Made by a program: the position numbers and the translations under genes. This document shows positions 57,037-64,000 of a stretch of 64,000 bases of DNA, one piece after another. The DNA comes from Tsukamurella sputi (GTDB taxonomy: Bacteria; Actinomycetota; Actinomycetes; Mycobacteriales; Mycobacteriaceae), in contig NZ_VIGV01000002.1 of the NCBI RefSeq assembly GCF_007858445.1, positions 310,001 to 374,000 on the forward strand, in the 5' to 3' direction. How positions within the stretch are numbered: the first letter of the stretch is position 1; the number at the start of each line of letters is the position of its first letter. The notes under the pieces were generated by a model that saw only the letters and a program-made list of their open reading frames with translations, did not search any database and was not told the origin of the DNA.

Positions 57037-58605
57037 TCAGCGCACCCAGACGGCCCGCGCGGGTTCGGACGCGACGGCCCGCCCGTCGCCGCGGGAGATC
57101 ACCAGGCCGCTCGCGCTCACCGAGTAGATGAAGTCGTTGTCGGACTTCCCCTCCGGGTTGCGGTTCACCGCGCGGTAGGCCCCCGCGCCGGATCGCGCCG
57201 CCGGGAGGGTGACGCCGCTGTTGTCCCCCGACGCGCGGGCCCCGCGGTAGGTGTACTCCCCGCCGGAGCTGCAGATCACGACGCGCGAGCCCGCCCCCGA
57301 TCCAGTGGTGAGCAGCGCCAGGTCGAGCTGCTCACCACCGGCGCACCGTGCGGGACTACCGACGAAACCGTAGGCGTCCGTCCCCGGCACCGTCGGAACC
57401 GTCGTGGTGCCGGTGGTCGGAGCGGTCGCGGTCGTCGTGATCGGCGTCGTGGGCACCGTCGGCCCGGCCGTGCCGGCAGCAGTGGTGGAGACCGCGGGCG
57501 GCGCGGAATCGCCGCGCCCGAACGCGAGATAGCCCACGGCGGCGAGCGCAACGACGAGCACCGCCACGAGCGCGGCCAGTGCGATGACCCGGCCGTTGCC
57601 CTGCGGGGCGTTCCCCGCCGGCTCGGCCGGCGGCGGCGTGGCGGGCGGCGGCGTGGCGTACGCGGGAATCGGCGTGGGCGGCGGCGTCGGACGGATCAGA
57701 GTGGGTTCCGCGGCCTGCACGGGCGGCCGGTTCGGCGAGGTCGAACCCACCACGGGCGGCCCCGCCGGAGCGGTCCCGAGGGCCGCCCGGAAGGCGCGGG
57801 CGAACTCGGCGTTGTCGGGGAATCTGTCCTGAGGCTGCTTCGCCATGGCCCGCGCGAAGACCTGCGCCAGTCCGCGCGGGACCCCGGCGGCACGGGTCGC
57901 CGGGTCCGGCACGGGCGCCTGCAGGTGCGCCATCACCACCGAACTCGGCGTGCCCGGGCCGAACGGCGGCGCACCCGTGAGCAGCTCGAAGGCTGTGCAG
58001 GCCAGCGAGTACTCGTCGGCGCGATTGTCGAGGGGCTTGCCCTCGATCACCTCGGGAGCGAGATAGGCCATGGTGCCGACGGCGACCCCGGTCGCCGTGA
58101 GCGAGCTCGCCTCGTCGCTCGCCTTCGCGATGCCGAAGTCCACCAGCTTGACGACGGGCGCCCCACCGGACCGCGCGGGCTCGAGCAGGATGTTGCCCGG
58201 CTTGATGTCGCGATGCGTCAATCGGCGCTCGCTCCACGCCCAATCGAGCGCGCTCCCCACCTGTTCGACGATCTGCGCGACCGTCTGCGCCGGCAGCGGC
58301 CCGCGGGTGCGCAGGTACTGCGCGGCGTCCTCGCCCGCGACGTACTCCATCGCGAGCCACAGCCGGTCCTCGTACTCGCCCCGGTCGTAGATGGTGACGA
58401 TGTTCGGATGACGCAGCCCCGCGAGGATGTCCGCCTCGCGGAGGAACCGGGCCGCGAACTGGGGATCACCGCCGAACTGGGGGCCGAGCAGCTTGAGTGC
58501 GTCCTGCCGGGGCAGCCGCGGGTGGTCGACGAGGAAGACCTCGCCCATTCCGCCCGCCCCGAGCCGCCGCACGACCCGGTACCCGGAGATCTCCTTCGGC
58601 GCCAC
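57037..58605 (-). CDS. Ser/Thr protein kinase, single-pass membrane, PknB-like
   Basis: A 522-residue Hanks-type kinase. Residues about 5-265 hold the kinase: RRLGAGGMGEVFLV, DALKLL with the ATP lysine, LTHRDIKPGNILL with the catalytic Asp near residue 133, DFG in KLVDFGIAK and an APE at YLAPEVIEG. A proline-rich juxtamembrane segment follows, then a membrane helix near residues 355-375 (VIALAALVAVLVVALAAVG) and a Thr/Pro-rich external stalk with a small external domain (about residues 420-522). GTG start with AGGAGG 4-5 bp upstream; a longer reading runs into the Nudix gene. Likely partner of the PP2C and FHA proteins. Confidence 0.95.
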   Translation of the reverse strand: MAPKEISGYRVVRRLGAGGMGEVFLVDHPRLPRQDALKLLGPQFGGDPQFAARFLREADILAGLRHPNIVTIYDRGEYEDRLWLAMEYVAGEDAAQYLRTRGPLPAQTVAQIVEQVGSALDWAWSERRLTHRDIKPGNILLEPARSGGAPVVKLVDFGIAKASDEASSLTATGVAVGTMAYLAPEVIEGKPLDNRADEYSLACTAFELLTGAPPFGPGTPSSVVMAHLQAPVPDPATRAAGVPRGLAQVFARAMAKQPQDRFPDNAEFARAFRAALGTAPAGPPVVGSTSPNRPPVQAAEPTLIRPTPPPTPIPAYATPPPATPPPAEPAGNAPQGNGRVIALAALVAVLVVALAAVGYLAFGRGDSAPPAVSTTAAGTAGPTVPTTPITTTATAPTTGTTTVPTVPGTDAYGFVGSPARCAGGEQLDLALLTTGSGAGSRVVICSSGGEYTYRGARASGDNSGVTLPAARSGAGAYRAVNRNPEGKSDNDFIYSVSASGLVISRGDGRAVASEPARAVWVR

Positions 58606-58613
58606 GGCACCTC

Positions 58614-59645
58614 CTATTCGACGGGGATCGGTGCGCCCGGGACCGCACCGGCGGCCAGGGCCGCCCGCACGCCCGGGATGAGGTCCGCCAGTGTCGCGGG
58701 GTAGACGGGGTCCGGCAACGCCCGGATCTCCTCCGGCGTACACCAGCGCATCTCGTCGAGGGTGCGCCGCTCCAGCTCGGTCCAGCCCGACGGTGCCGGC
58801 TCGAACCGTTCGCACTGCACGGCGAAGAAGTACTCGACCGAGTCGATCACCTCGCCGTCGAAGGCGAAGACGGCCTCCCGGCGGTACAGCGGCCCGATGA
58901 AGTCCGACGGTGCCAGCGTGCGGCCCGTCTCCTCCTGCAGTTCACGCACCGCGGTGGCGCGCAGGTCCTCGCCGCGCTCGACTCCTCCTCCGACGGTGAA
59001 CCACCAGTGACTCGATGCGGTCTCGCCCTCCGGGACGGGCTCGTGGCCGCGGACCATCAGAACCGCGCCAGCGGGGTCCACGACGATGACGCGCGCCGAT
59101 GTCCGCCGCTCGTCACCGGCCGCCAGCAGGGCCGCGGGGAGCACACCGCCGCGATCGACGATGTCGAAGTACTGGGGCATCGGCGCCGTCCCGCCGAGGT
59201 GCAGCCACCGCACGAACCTCCGTCCGCGCAGGGCCCGCGTGTCGCGGACCGCGTCGTTGTGGAAGCGGCGGGCCATCGTGACCCGGGTGTCGGCGTCCGC
59301 GATCTCCGCGACGAGCGATCGTGGGAGCGTCTCGATGTCGATGGCGCCGATCGCGGCCGACAGGCGGTTCTCCATCGGGGTGCGGTCCTCGGGCGCCGCG
59401 TTCTCGGCGCGGTCGGCGGCGGCGCGCAGTGCTCGGCCCTGGTCGTCCGCGATGGACGCCGCGACCGCGCGGGCGACGGCGGACCGTCGGGCGAGGGCCG
59501 CGTCGAGCGCTGCAAGCGAGAGATCGACCCGCACGTGCAGCCGGTCCAGACGGTGCGCGGTCTGGTACGCCAGACCGGCCACCACCAGCACGGCCATGAC
59601 GATGAGGCCGATGACGAGCACTGTGGTGGCGGTGAGACTCAGCAA
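58614..59645 (-). CDS. membrane protein with C-terminal Nudix hydrolase domain
   Basis: A 343-residue protein: membrane helix at residues about 9-30 (VLVIGLIVMAVLVVAGLAY), a helical region with many Arg/Ala/Asp, and a Nudix domain in the second half. The Nudix box reads GGGVERGEDLRATAVREL and continues QEETG, matching GX5EX7REUXEEXGU. TTG 59645 is the start: GAGGGGG lies 6 bp before it and it sits just past the pimA stop; a longer reading would have an arginine-rich tail from pimA. In M. tuberculosis the gene next to pimA (Rv2609c) is likewise of this type. Substrate unknown. Confidence 0.85.
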   Translation of the reverse strand: MLSLTATTVLVIGLIVMAVLVVAGLAYQTAHRLDRLHVRVDLSLAALDAALARRSAVARAVAASIADDQGRALRAAADRAENAAPEDRTPMENRLSAAIGAIDIETLPRSLVAEIADADTRVTMARRFHNDAVRDTRALRGRRFVRWLHLGGTAPMPQYFDIVDRGGVLPAALLAAGDERRTSARVIVVDPAGAVLMVRGHEPVPEGETASSHWWFTVGGGVERGEDLRATAVRELQEETGRTLAPSDFIGPLYRREAVFAFDGEVIDSVEYFFAVQCERFEPAPSGWTELERRTLDEMRWCTPEEIRALPDPVYPATLADLIPGVRAALAAGAVPGAPIPVE

Positions 59646-59656
59646 CTGCTGCCCCC

Positions 59657-60781
59657 TCAGTCGTCGATCGACACGACCGTGCCGGGCACGGCGACGGTCT
59701 CGTAGACGCGGATCACCTGTTCGGCGACGACGGACCAGTCGAAGCGCCACACCACCTCGGAGGCGCGGGTCACGAGTTCGGCGCGCCGGAAGTCGTCGTC
59801 GAGCAGTTCGACGATCGCGCGTCCGAGCGCGGCACCGTCGCCCACCGGGAACAGGCGGCCCGCCTCGCCTCCGTCGAGGACGCGCTCGAAGGCGTTGAGG
59901 TCACTCGCGACGACGGCGGTCCCCGCGGCCATGGCTTCGACGAGGACGATGCCGAAGCTCTCGCCCCCGAGGTTCGGGGCGACGTAGACGTCGGCGGAGC
60001 GCAGCGCGGCGGCCTTCTCCTCGTCGGTGACGGCGCCCATGAGCCGCAGGTGTTTCGCGTGCGGCCCCGCCTCCCGGAGCAGCTTCTCCTCGTCGCCCCG
60101 GCCGATCACGAGTACCTCGACATCGGGCTGCGCGGCGACGATGGCCGGGAGCGCCTCCAGGAAGACCGCCATGCCCTTGCGCGGCTCGTCGTACCGGCCG
60201 AGGAAGAGCACCGTCTTCCCCGGACGGGGGTAACCGGGCAAGGGGTCGCCGTCGGCGAAGGCGCGGACGTCCACCCCGTTGGGGATCTCGATGGCATCGG
60301 ACCCGAGCGATTCCATCTGCCAGCGTCGGGCCAGCTCGGAGACGGCGATCTTGCCGCGGATCTTCTCGTGCGACGGGCGCAGCACGCTCTGGAAGACCGA
60401 GAGCACCAGCGACTTCTCGGTGGACGTGTGAAAGGTCGCGACGATGGGACCGTCGGCGATCGCGAGAGCCAGCATGCCGAGGCTGGGCGCGTTCGGCTCG
60501 TGCACGTGGAGCACGTCGAACTCGCCCGTGCGGATCCATTTGCGCAGCCGCGCGAACGCCTTGGGGCCGAACGAGAGCCGTGAGACGGAACCGTTGTACG
60601 GGATCGCGACGGCCTTGCCGGACGAGACCGCGAAGTCGGGCAGCACCGTCTCCTTCGAGGACGGCGTGAGCACCGAGACCTCGTGGCCGCGCTCGATGAG
60701 CACGCGGGCCAGGTCCACGACGTGCGCCTGCACCCCGCCCGCGACGTCGAACGAGTAGGGGCAGATCATCCCGATCCGCAT
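59657..60781 (-). CDS. pimA: phosphatidyl-myo-inositol alpha-mannosyltransferase PimA
   Basis: GT4-family mannosyltransferase, 374 residues, that adds the first mannose from GDP-mannose to phosphatidylinositol at the cytoplasmic face of the membrane. N-terminal MRIGMICPYSFDVAGGVQAH, the acceptor-side VHEPNAPSLGMLA and FHTSTEKS, and the donor-binding GGESFGIVLVEAMAAGT (EX7E) are all present. Located directly after patA with 3 bp between; the Nudix gene follows. Confidence 0.97.
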   Translation of the reverse strand: MRIGMICPYSFDVAGGVQAHVVDLARVLIERGHEVSVLTPSSKETVLPDFAVSSGKAVAIPYNGSVSRLSFGPKAFARLRKWIRTGEFDVLHVHEPNAPSLGMLALAIADGPIVATFHTSTEKSLVLSVFQSVLRPSHEKIRGKIAVSELARRWQMESLGSDAIEIPNGVDVRAFADGDPLPGYPRPGKTVLFLGRYDEPRKGMAVFLEALPAIVAAQPDVEVLVIGRGDEEKLLREAGPHAKHLRLMGAVTDEEKAAALRSADVYVAPNLGGESFGIVLVEAMAAGTAVVASDLNAFERVLDGGEAGRLFPVGDGAALGRAIVELLDDDFRRAELVTRASEVVWRFDWSVVAEQVIRVYETVAVPGTVVSIDD

Positions 60782-60784
60782 GAC

Positions 60785-61702
60785 TCAGGCTCCCCCGGCT
60801 CCGTCGCCCAGGATCCGGTCGCGCCGCGCCTGCGACCAGTCCGACTCCCAGAGCGGCTGCAGCATGTGCCAGTCGGCGGGGTGCTCGGCGATGTTGCGTT
60901 CGAAGGCCTGCGCGAGTTGCTGCGTAGCGCTCTCGATGCCGCCGGAGACGTCGATCGGCGCCTCGGCCTTGAATCCCCAGGCGTCACCCTCGAACCAGCA
61001 GTGCACCGGCAGCAGGGGCGCGCCGGTGTCGATCGCGAGCTTGGCGGGCCCCGCGGGCATGCGGGTGCGCTCGCCGAAGAAGGTCACGGGCACGCCGTGC
61101 CGAGCGAGATCGCGCTCGCCGAGCAGGCAGATCGGTCGTCCTTCGCGCAGCCGCTGCGCCAGCGCGGGCATGGGCGGCTGCTCGCCGCCGGAGAGGGGGA
61201 AGATCTCGAATCCGAGGGACTCGCGGTACTCGACGAACCGGCGGAACAGCGATTCGGGCTTGAGCCGCTCGGCGACGGTGGCGAAAGTGCCGTACTTCTG
61301 GGCGAGCCAGACTCCGGCCATGTCCCAGTTCCCGCTGTGCGGGAGCGCGAGGACGGCGCCCGTCCCCGCGGCCATCGCCTCGTGCAGGCTGGGGACGTCG
61401 ACGTACTGGTCGAGGCGGGCGCCGAGTTCGACGAGGTCCATCGAGGGCAGCCGGAAGGACTCGCGCCAGTACCGCGCGTACGACCGCGACGAATCCTCGA
61501 TCAGGCTCTGAGGCACCGCATCCGGCGTGGTGCCGAGGACCCGGGCGAGATTCTTGCGCAGCTGCACGTTCTCGCCGCGGGCGCCGAGGCGGCCGCCCAG
61601 ATCATCGATGAGGAACTTCGCCGCGGACTCCGGCATCCGCTTCGTGACGGCCCAACCGGTGCGGTAGGCGAGATCGGCGATCTCCTCGCGCGGATCGATC
61701 AC
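60785..61702 (-). CDS. phosphatidylinositol mannoside acyltransferase PatA
   Basis: A 305-residue acyltransferase of the LpxL/HtrB-like family; in mycobacteria PatA (Rv2611c) acylates the mannose of PIM1/PIM2. The catalytic HX4D motif is LPHSGNWDMAG near residue 123, and FFGERTRMPAGPAKLA is a second conserved block. GTG start overlaps the pgsA stop by 4 bp (GTGA). Operon pgsA-patA-pimA places all three steps of early PIM synthesis together. Confidence 0.94.
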   Translation of the reverse strand: MIDPREEIADLAYRTGWAVTKRMPESAAKFLIDDLGGRLGARGENVQLRKNLARVLGTTPDAVPQSLIEDSSRSYARYWRESFRLPSMDLVELGARLDQYVDVPSLHEAMAAGTGAVLALPHSGNWDMAGVWLAQKYGTFATVAERLKPESLFRRFVEYRESLGFEIFPLSGGEQPPMPALAQRLREGRPICLLGERDLARHGVPVTFFGERTRMPAGPAKLAIDTGAPLLPVHCWFEGDAWGFKAEAPIDVSGGIESATQQLAQAFERNIAEHPADWHMLQPLWESDWSQARRDRILGDGAGGA

Positions 61703-62358
61703 GCCTGATCCTCTCCGTGCTGCGCGGCCGCCTGCGGCAGCGGCAGCAGGTCGGTGGCTCCCGGCGAGCGCCGCACCGTCAGCGCGCGCTGCACGACGGT
61801 GACGATCGAGGTCACGGCCAGGAGCCACATCGCGATGTGGATCGCCCACCAGAGCCCGAGTCCGGTGAAGCCCGCGCCCACCAGCACGATGATGAGGCGC
61901 TCCGGGCGCTCGATCCAGCCACCGTCGCCCTTGAGCCCGGACGCCTCGGCGCGGGCCTTGGCGTAGCTGATGACCTGCGAGGTGACCAGGCAGATCAGGG
62001 TGGCGACCAGCAGGTTGTACCGGTTGTGCTCGGTGAAGACGACCCACCAGGCCAGGCCCGCGAAGATCGCGCCGTCGGCGACCCGGTCGCACGTGGCGTC
62101 GAGCCAGGCCCCGAACCTGGTCCCTCCCCCGCGCACGCGGGCCATCGCACCGTCGAGCATGTCGAACATGACGAAGAACCAGATGATCATGGTTCCCCAG
62201 AACAACTGGTCCGCCGGGAAGAGCCACAGCGCTGCCCCCACCGAGCAGACCGTGCCGAAGAGCGTGACCGCATCGGGCGTCAGACCGGTCCTGATCAGCA
62301 CCTTCGCGATCGGATGCGTGACCTTGGAGACGGCCTCGCGACTGAAGATCGACGACAC
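61699..62358 (-). CDS. pgsA: phosphatidylinositol phosphate synthase (CDP-alcohol phosphatidyltransferase)
   Basis: A 219-residue membrane enzyme condensing CDP-diacylglycerol with inositol phosphate. The CDP-alcohol motif is readable: MFDMLDGAMAR with G and two Asp following in FGAWLDATCDRVADG. About six helices. GTG start 1 bp after the HIT gene stop. Matches pgsA1 (Rv2612c). Confidence 0.95.
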   Translation of the reverse strand: MSSIFSREAVSKVTHPIAKVLIRTGLTPDAVTLFGTVCSVGAALWLFPADQLFWGTMIIWFFVMFDMLDGAMARVRGGGTRFGAWLDATCDRVADGAIFAGLAWWVVFTEHNRYNLLVATLICLVTSQVISYAKARAEASGLKGDGGWIERPERLIIVLVGAGFTGLGLWWAIHIAMWLLAVTSIVTVVQRALTVRRSPGATDLLPLPQAAAQHGEDQA

Positions 62359-62359
62359 C

Positions 62360-62914
62360 TCAGACCTCCTCCCAGGCCTTCGCCATCAGCGCCCGGGTCT
62401 GTCCCAGCAACTGCGGCATCACCTTAGTGCCCGAGAGCACCGTGATGTAGTTCGCATCGCCCGGCCAGCGCGGCACGATGTGCTGGTGCAGGTGTTCGGC
62501 GATCGAGCCGCCACCCGCCCGGCCCAGATTGAAGCCCACGTTGAACGCCGCGGGCCGCGAGATCCGCTTGATCACCCGGATCGTCTTCTGGGTGAGCTTG
62601 ATCAGCTCGAAGGCCTCGTCGTCGGTGAGCTCCTCCAGGTCGGCGACCTGCCGGTAGGGCACCACCATGCAGTGGCCCGGGTTGTACGGGAACAGGTTGA
62701 GCACCACGTAGCAGTGCTCGCCCCGCGCCACGATCAGCCCGTCCTCATCCGCGAGCTTGGGGATCTCGAGGAAGGCCGTGCTCCCCTCGGGCACGGGCGG
62801 GGAATCGACGAGGTACCGCATTCGGTACGGCGTCCAGAGACGCTCGATGGTCTCGTCCCCGTCGCCCACGCCGAAATCACGGTGCGCGCCGGGCGTGCCC
62901 GTCTCGTCCGTCAT
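62360..62914 (-). CDS. HIT-family protein (diadenosine tetraphosphate phosphorylase-like, Rv2613c)
   Basis: A 184-residue histidine-triad nucleotide hydrolase/transferase. Catalytic triad in AEHLHQHIVPRW, preceded by NLFPYNPGHCMVVP. Its mycobacterial counterpart Rv2613c is an Ap4A phosphorylase. Follows thrS by 34 bp and precedes pgsA by 1 bp. Synthetase side reactions make Ap4A, which may explain the thrS neighbour. Confidence 0.92.
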   Translation of the reverse strand: MTDETGTPGAHRDFGVGDGDETIERLWTPYRMRYLVDSPPVPEGSTAFLEIPKLADEDGLIVARGEHCYVVLNLFPYNPGHCMVVPYRQVADLEELTDDEAFELIKLTQKTIRVIKRISRPAAFNVGFNLGRAGGGSIAEHLHQHIVPRWPGDANYITVLSGTKVMPQLLGQTRALMAKAWEEV

Positions 62915-62948
62915 CGGTTCCCTCTCCCCGTGTCGTCCCTCGGCCCGG

Positions 62949-64000
62949 TCAGGCCGTCCCGACGGTGCTCTCGGCCGGCCCCAGCAGCTCGGCGGTCGGC
63001 GACTCGTTGCGGCGCGCGTGCACCCAGTCGACGATGCGCGCGACGGCGTCGTCGACCGGCACCTCGTTGACCTGCGTGCCGTCCCGGAACCGGAAGCTCA
63101 CGGCGCCCGCTTCCTGGTCACGCTCGCCCGCGAGGAGCATGAACGGCACCTTCTGCGTGGTGTGGTTGCGGATCTTCTTCTGCATCCGGTCGTCACTGTG
63201 GTCGACGTGGGCCCGGATCCCCTTCGCCCGCAGCTTGCGGATCACGGTCTCGAGGTGGTCGCCGAACTGTTCCGCGACGGGGATGCCGACGACCTGCTCC
63301 GGCGCCAGCCAGCCCGGGAAGGCGCCGGCGTAGTGCTCGGTGAGCACGCCGAAGAAGCGCTCGATCGACCCGAACTTCGCCGAGTGGATCATGACCGGCT
63401 GCTTCTTGGTGCCGTCGGCGGCCGTGTACTCGAGGTTGAAGCCCGCCGGCTGGTTGAAGTCGTACTGGATCGTCGACATCTGCCAGGTACGGCCGATCGC
63501 GTCCTTGGCCTGCACGGACACCTTGGGGCCGTAGAAGGCGGCACCGCCCGGGTCGGGGACCAGCTGCAGACCGGACTCGATGCACACCTCCTCGAGGATG
63601 GCGGTGGCCTCGGCCCACTGGGCGTCGGAACCGATGAACTTGTCGGAGTCGCCGCGGGTGGACAGCTCGAGGTAGAAATCGTTGAGGCCGAAGTCGCGCA
63701 GCAGCCCCAGGATGAAGTCCAGCAGGTGCTTGATCTCGCCCTTCGCCTGCTCCTCGGTCACGTAGCTGTGCGAGTCGTCCTGGGCGAAGCCGCGCACGCG
63801 GGTCAGGCCCTGGATGACGCCCGACTTCTCGTAGCGGTAGACGTGGCCGAACTCGAACAGGCGCAGCGGCAGCTCCCGGTACGACCGGCCGCGCGACCGG
63901 TAGATCAGGTTGTGCATCGGGCAGTTCATCGCCTTGAGGTAGTAGTCCTGCCCCTGCTTGGTGATCTCCCCCTCGGCGTTGCGCTCCTCGTCCACGTGGA
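62949..64000 (-). CDS. thrS: threonine--tRNA ligase (5' end outside window)
   Basis: C-terminal 350 residues of ThrRS: the catalytic core with [31 protein letters not shown], the zinc and motif 3 region ([20 protein letters not shown]), and a C-terminal anticodon-binding domain ([15 protein letters not shown]). The start and the TGS/editing domains lie to the right of the window. Head gene of thrS-HIT-pgsA-patA-pimA. Confidence 0.96.
   Translation of the reverse strand, partial: HVDEERNAEGEITKQGQDYYLKAMNCPMHNLIYRSRGRSYRELPLRLFEFGHVYRYEKSGVIQGLTRVRGFAQDDSHSYVTEEQAKGEIKHLLDFILGLLRDFGLNDFYLELSTRGDSDKFIGSDAQWAEATAILEEVCIESGLQLVPDPGGAAFYGPKVSVQAKDAIGRTWQMSTIQYDFNQPAGFNLEYTAADGTKKQPVMIHSAKFGSIERFFGVLTEHYAGAFPGWLAPEQVVGIPVAEQFGDHLETVIRKLRAKGIRAHVDHSDDRMQKKIRNHTTQKVPFMLLAGERDQEAGAVSFRFRDGTQVNEVPVDDAVARIVDWVHARRNESPTAELLGPAESTVGTA

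Noticed and set aside
1-64000. CRISPR arrays, tRNA genes, rRNA genes or insertion sequences
   Set aside because: No regularly spaced repeats, no cloverleaf-like intergenic segments and no transposase or integrase motifs were found in any frame read.

Overview
The window is chromosomal DNA of very high GC from an actinobacterium of the order Mycobacteriales. It carries the phosphatidylinositol mannoside (PIM) genes pimA, patA and pgsA next to a HIT protein and thrS, a wax ester synthase/diacylglycerol acyltransferase (WS/DGAT), and many blocks whose order matches mycobacteria (relA-apt-secF-secD-yajC; ruvC-ruvA-ruvB; yebC; pdxT-tesB-pdxS; glpD-TetR-flavoprotein-lipid kinase). Tsukamurella, Gordonia or a relative would fit; the genus cannot be fixed from sequence reading alone. 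There are no rRNA or tRNA genes, insertion sequences, prophage or CRISPR arrays that I can see. Genes are dense, many overlap by 4 bp, and no gene-free stretch exceeds about 170 bp.

Layout. 1-12.1 kb, minus strand: mltG (cut by the window edge), ruvX, alaS, rarA, a small-molecule kinase-like protein, then a transglutaminase and a fused circularly permuted ATP-grasp/alpha-E protein (a predicted peptide-bond-forming module), and aspS. 12.2-15.9 kb, plus strand: two metalloproteases, then a frameshifted AbiEi/DUF559 gene sitting between two near-identical palindromes. 15.9-20.5 kb: lipid kinase and flavoprotein diverging from a TetR regulator and glpD. 20.5-25.5 kb, minus strand: a COG0523 GTPase behind a Zur-like palindrome, an Rv2578c-type radical SAM protein, a membrane protein, hisS and a metallo-beta-lactamase-fold hydrolase. 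25.6-32.9 kb: membrane-anchored cyclophilin converging on relA-apt-secF-secD-yajC. 33-35 kb: a RecQ-type helicase with a phosphoribosyltransferase-like tail.

35.2-41.3 kb is an accessory catabolic locus: an AraC-family regulator divergent from quinone oxidoreductase, TauD/TfdA dioxygenase, beta-keto acid cleavage enzyme, MFS transporter and alpha/beta hydrolase. 41.3-45.2 kb holds a small membrane protein and a two-gene lipid-linked glycosylation module (GT2-GtrA fusion plus GT-C enzyme). 45.2-50.1 kb is ruvCAB with a LexA box, a VanW protein and yebC. 50.1-56.1 kb is WS/DGAT, pdxT, tesB, PP2C phosphatase, RDD-FHA protein and pdxS; a further Ser/Thr kinase lies at 57.0-58.6 kb. 58.6-64 kb is the PIM operon with a membrane Nudix protein, HIT hydrolase and thrS (cut by the edge).

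The strongest candidates for something undescribed are: (1) the AbiEi/DUF559 gene bounded by duplicated 42-bp palindromes and broken at a C6 tract, which looks like a small mobile or selfish cassette; (2) the BKACE/dioxygenase/MFS operon with its AraC-type operator; (3) the ATP-grasp/alpha-E/transglutaminase/kinase operon; and (4) the GT2-GtrA/GT-C pair. Several promoters look leaderless (TANNNT box about 6-7 nt before the start codon).
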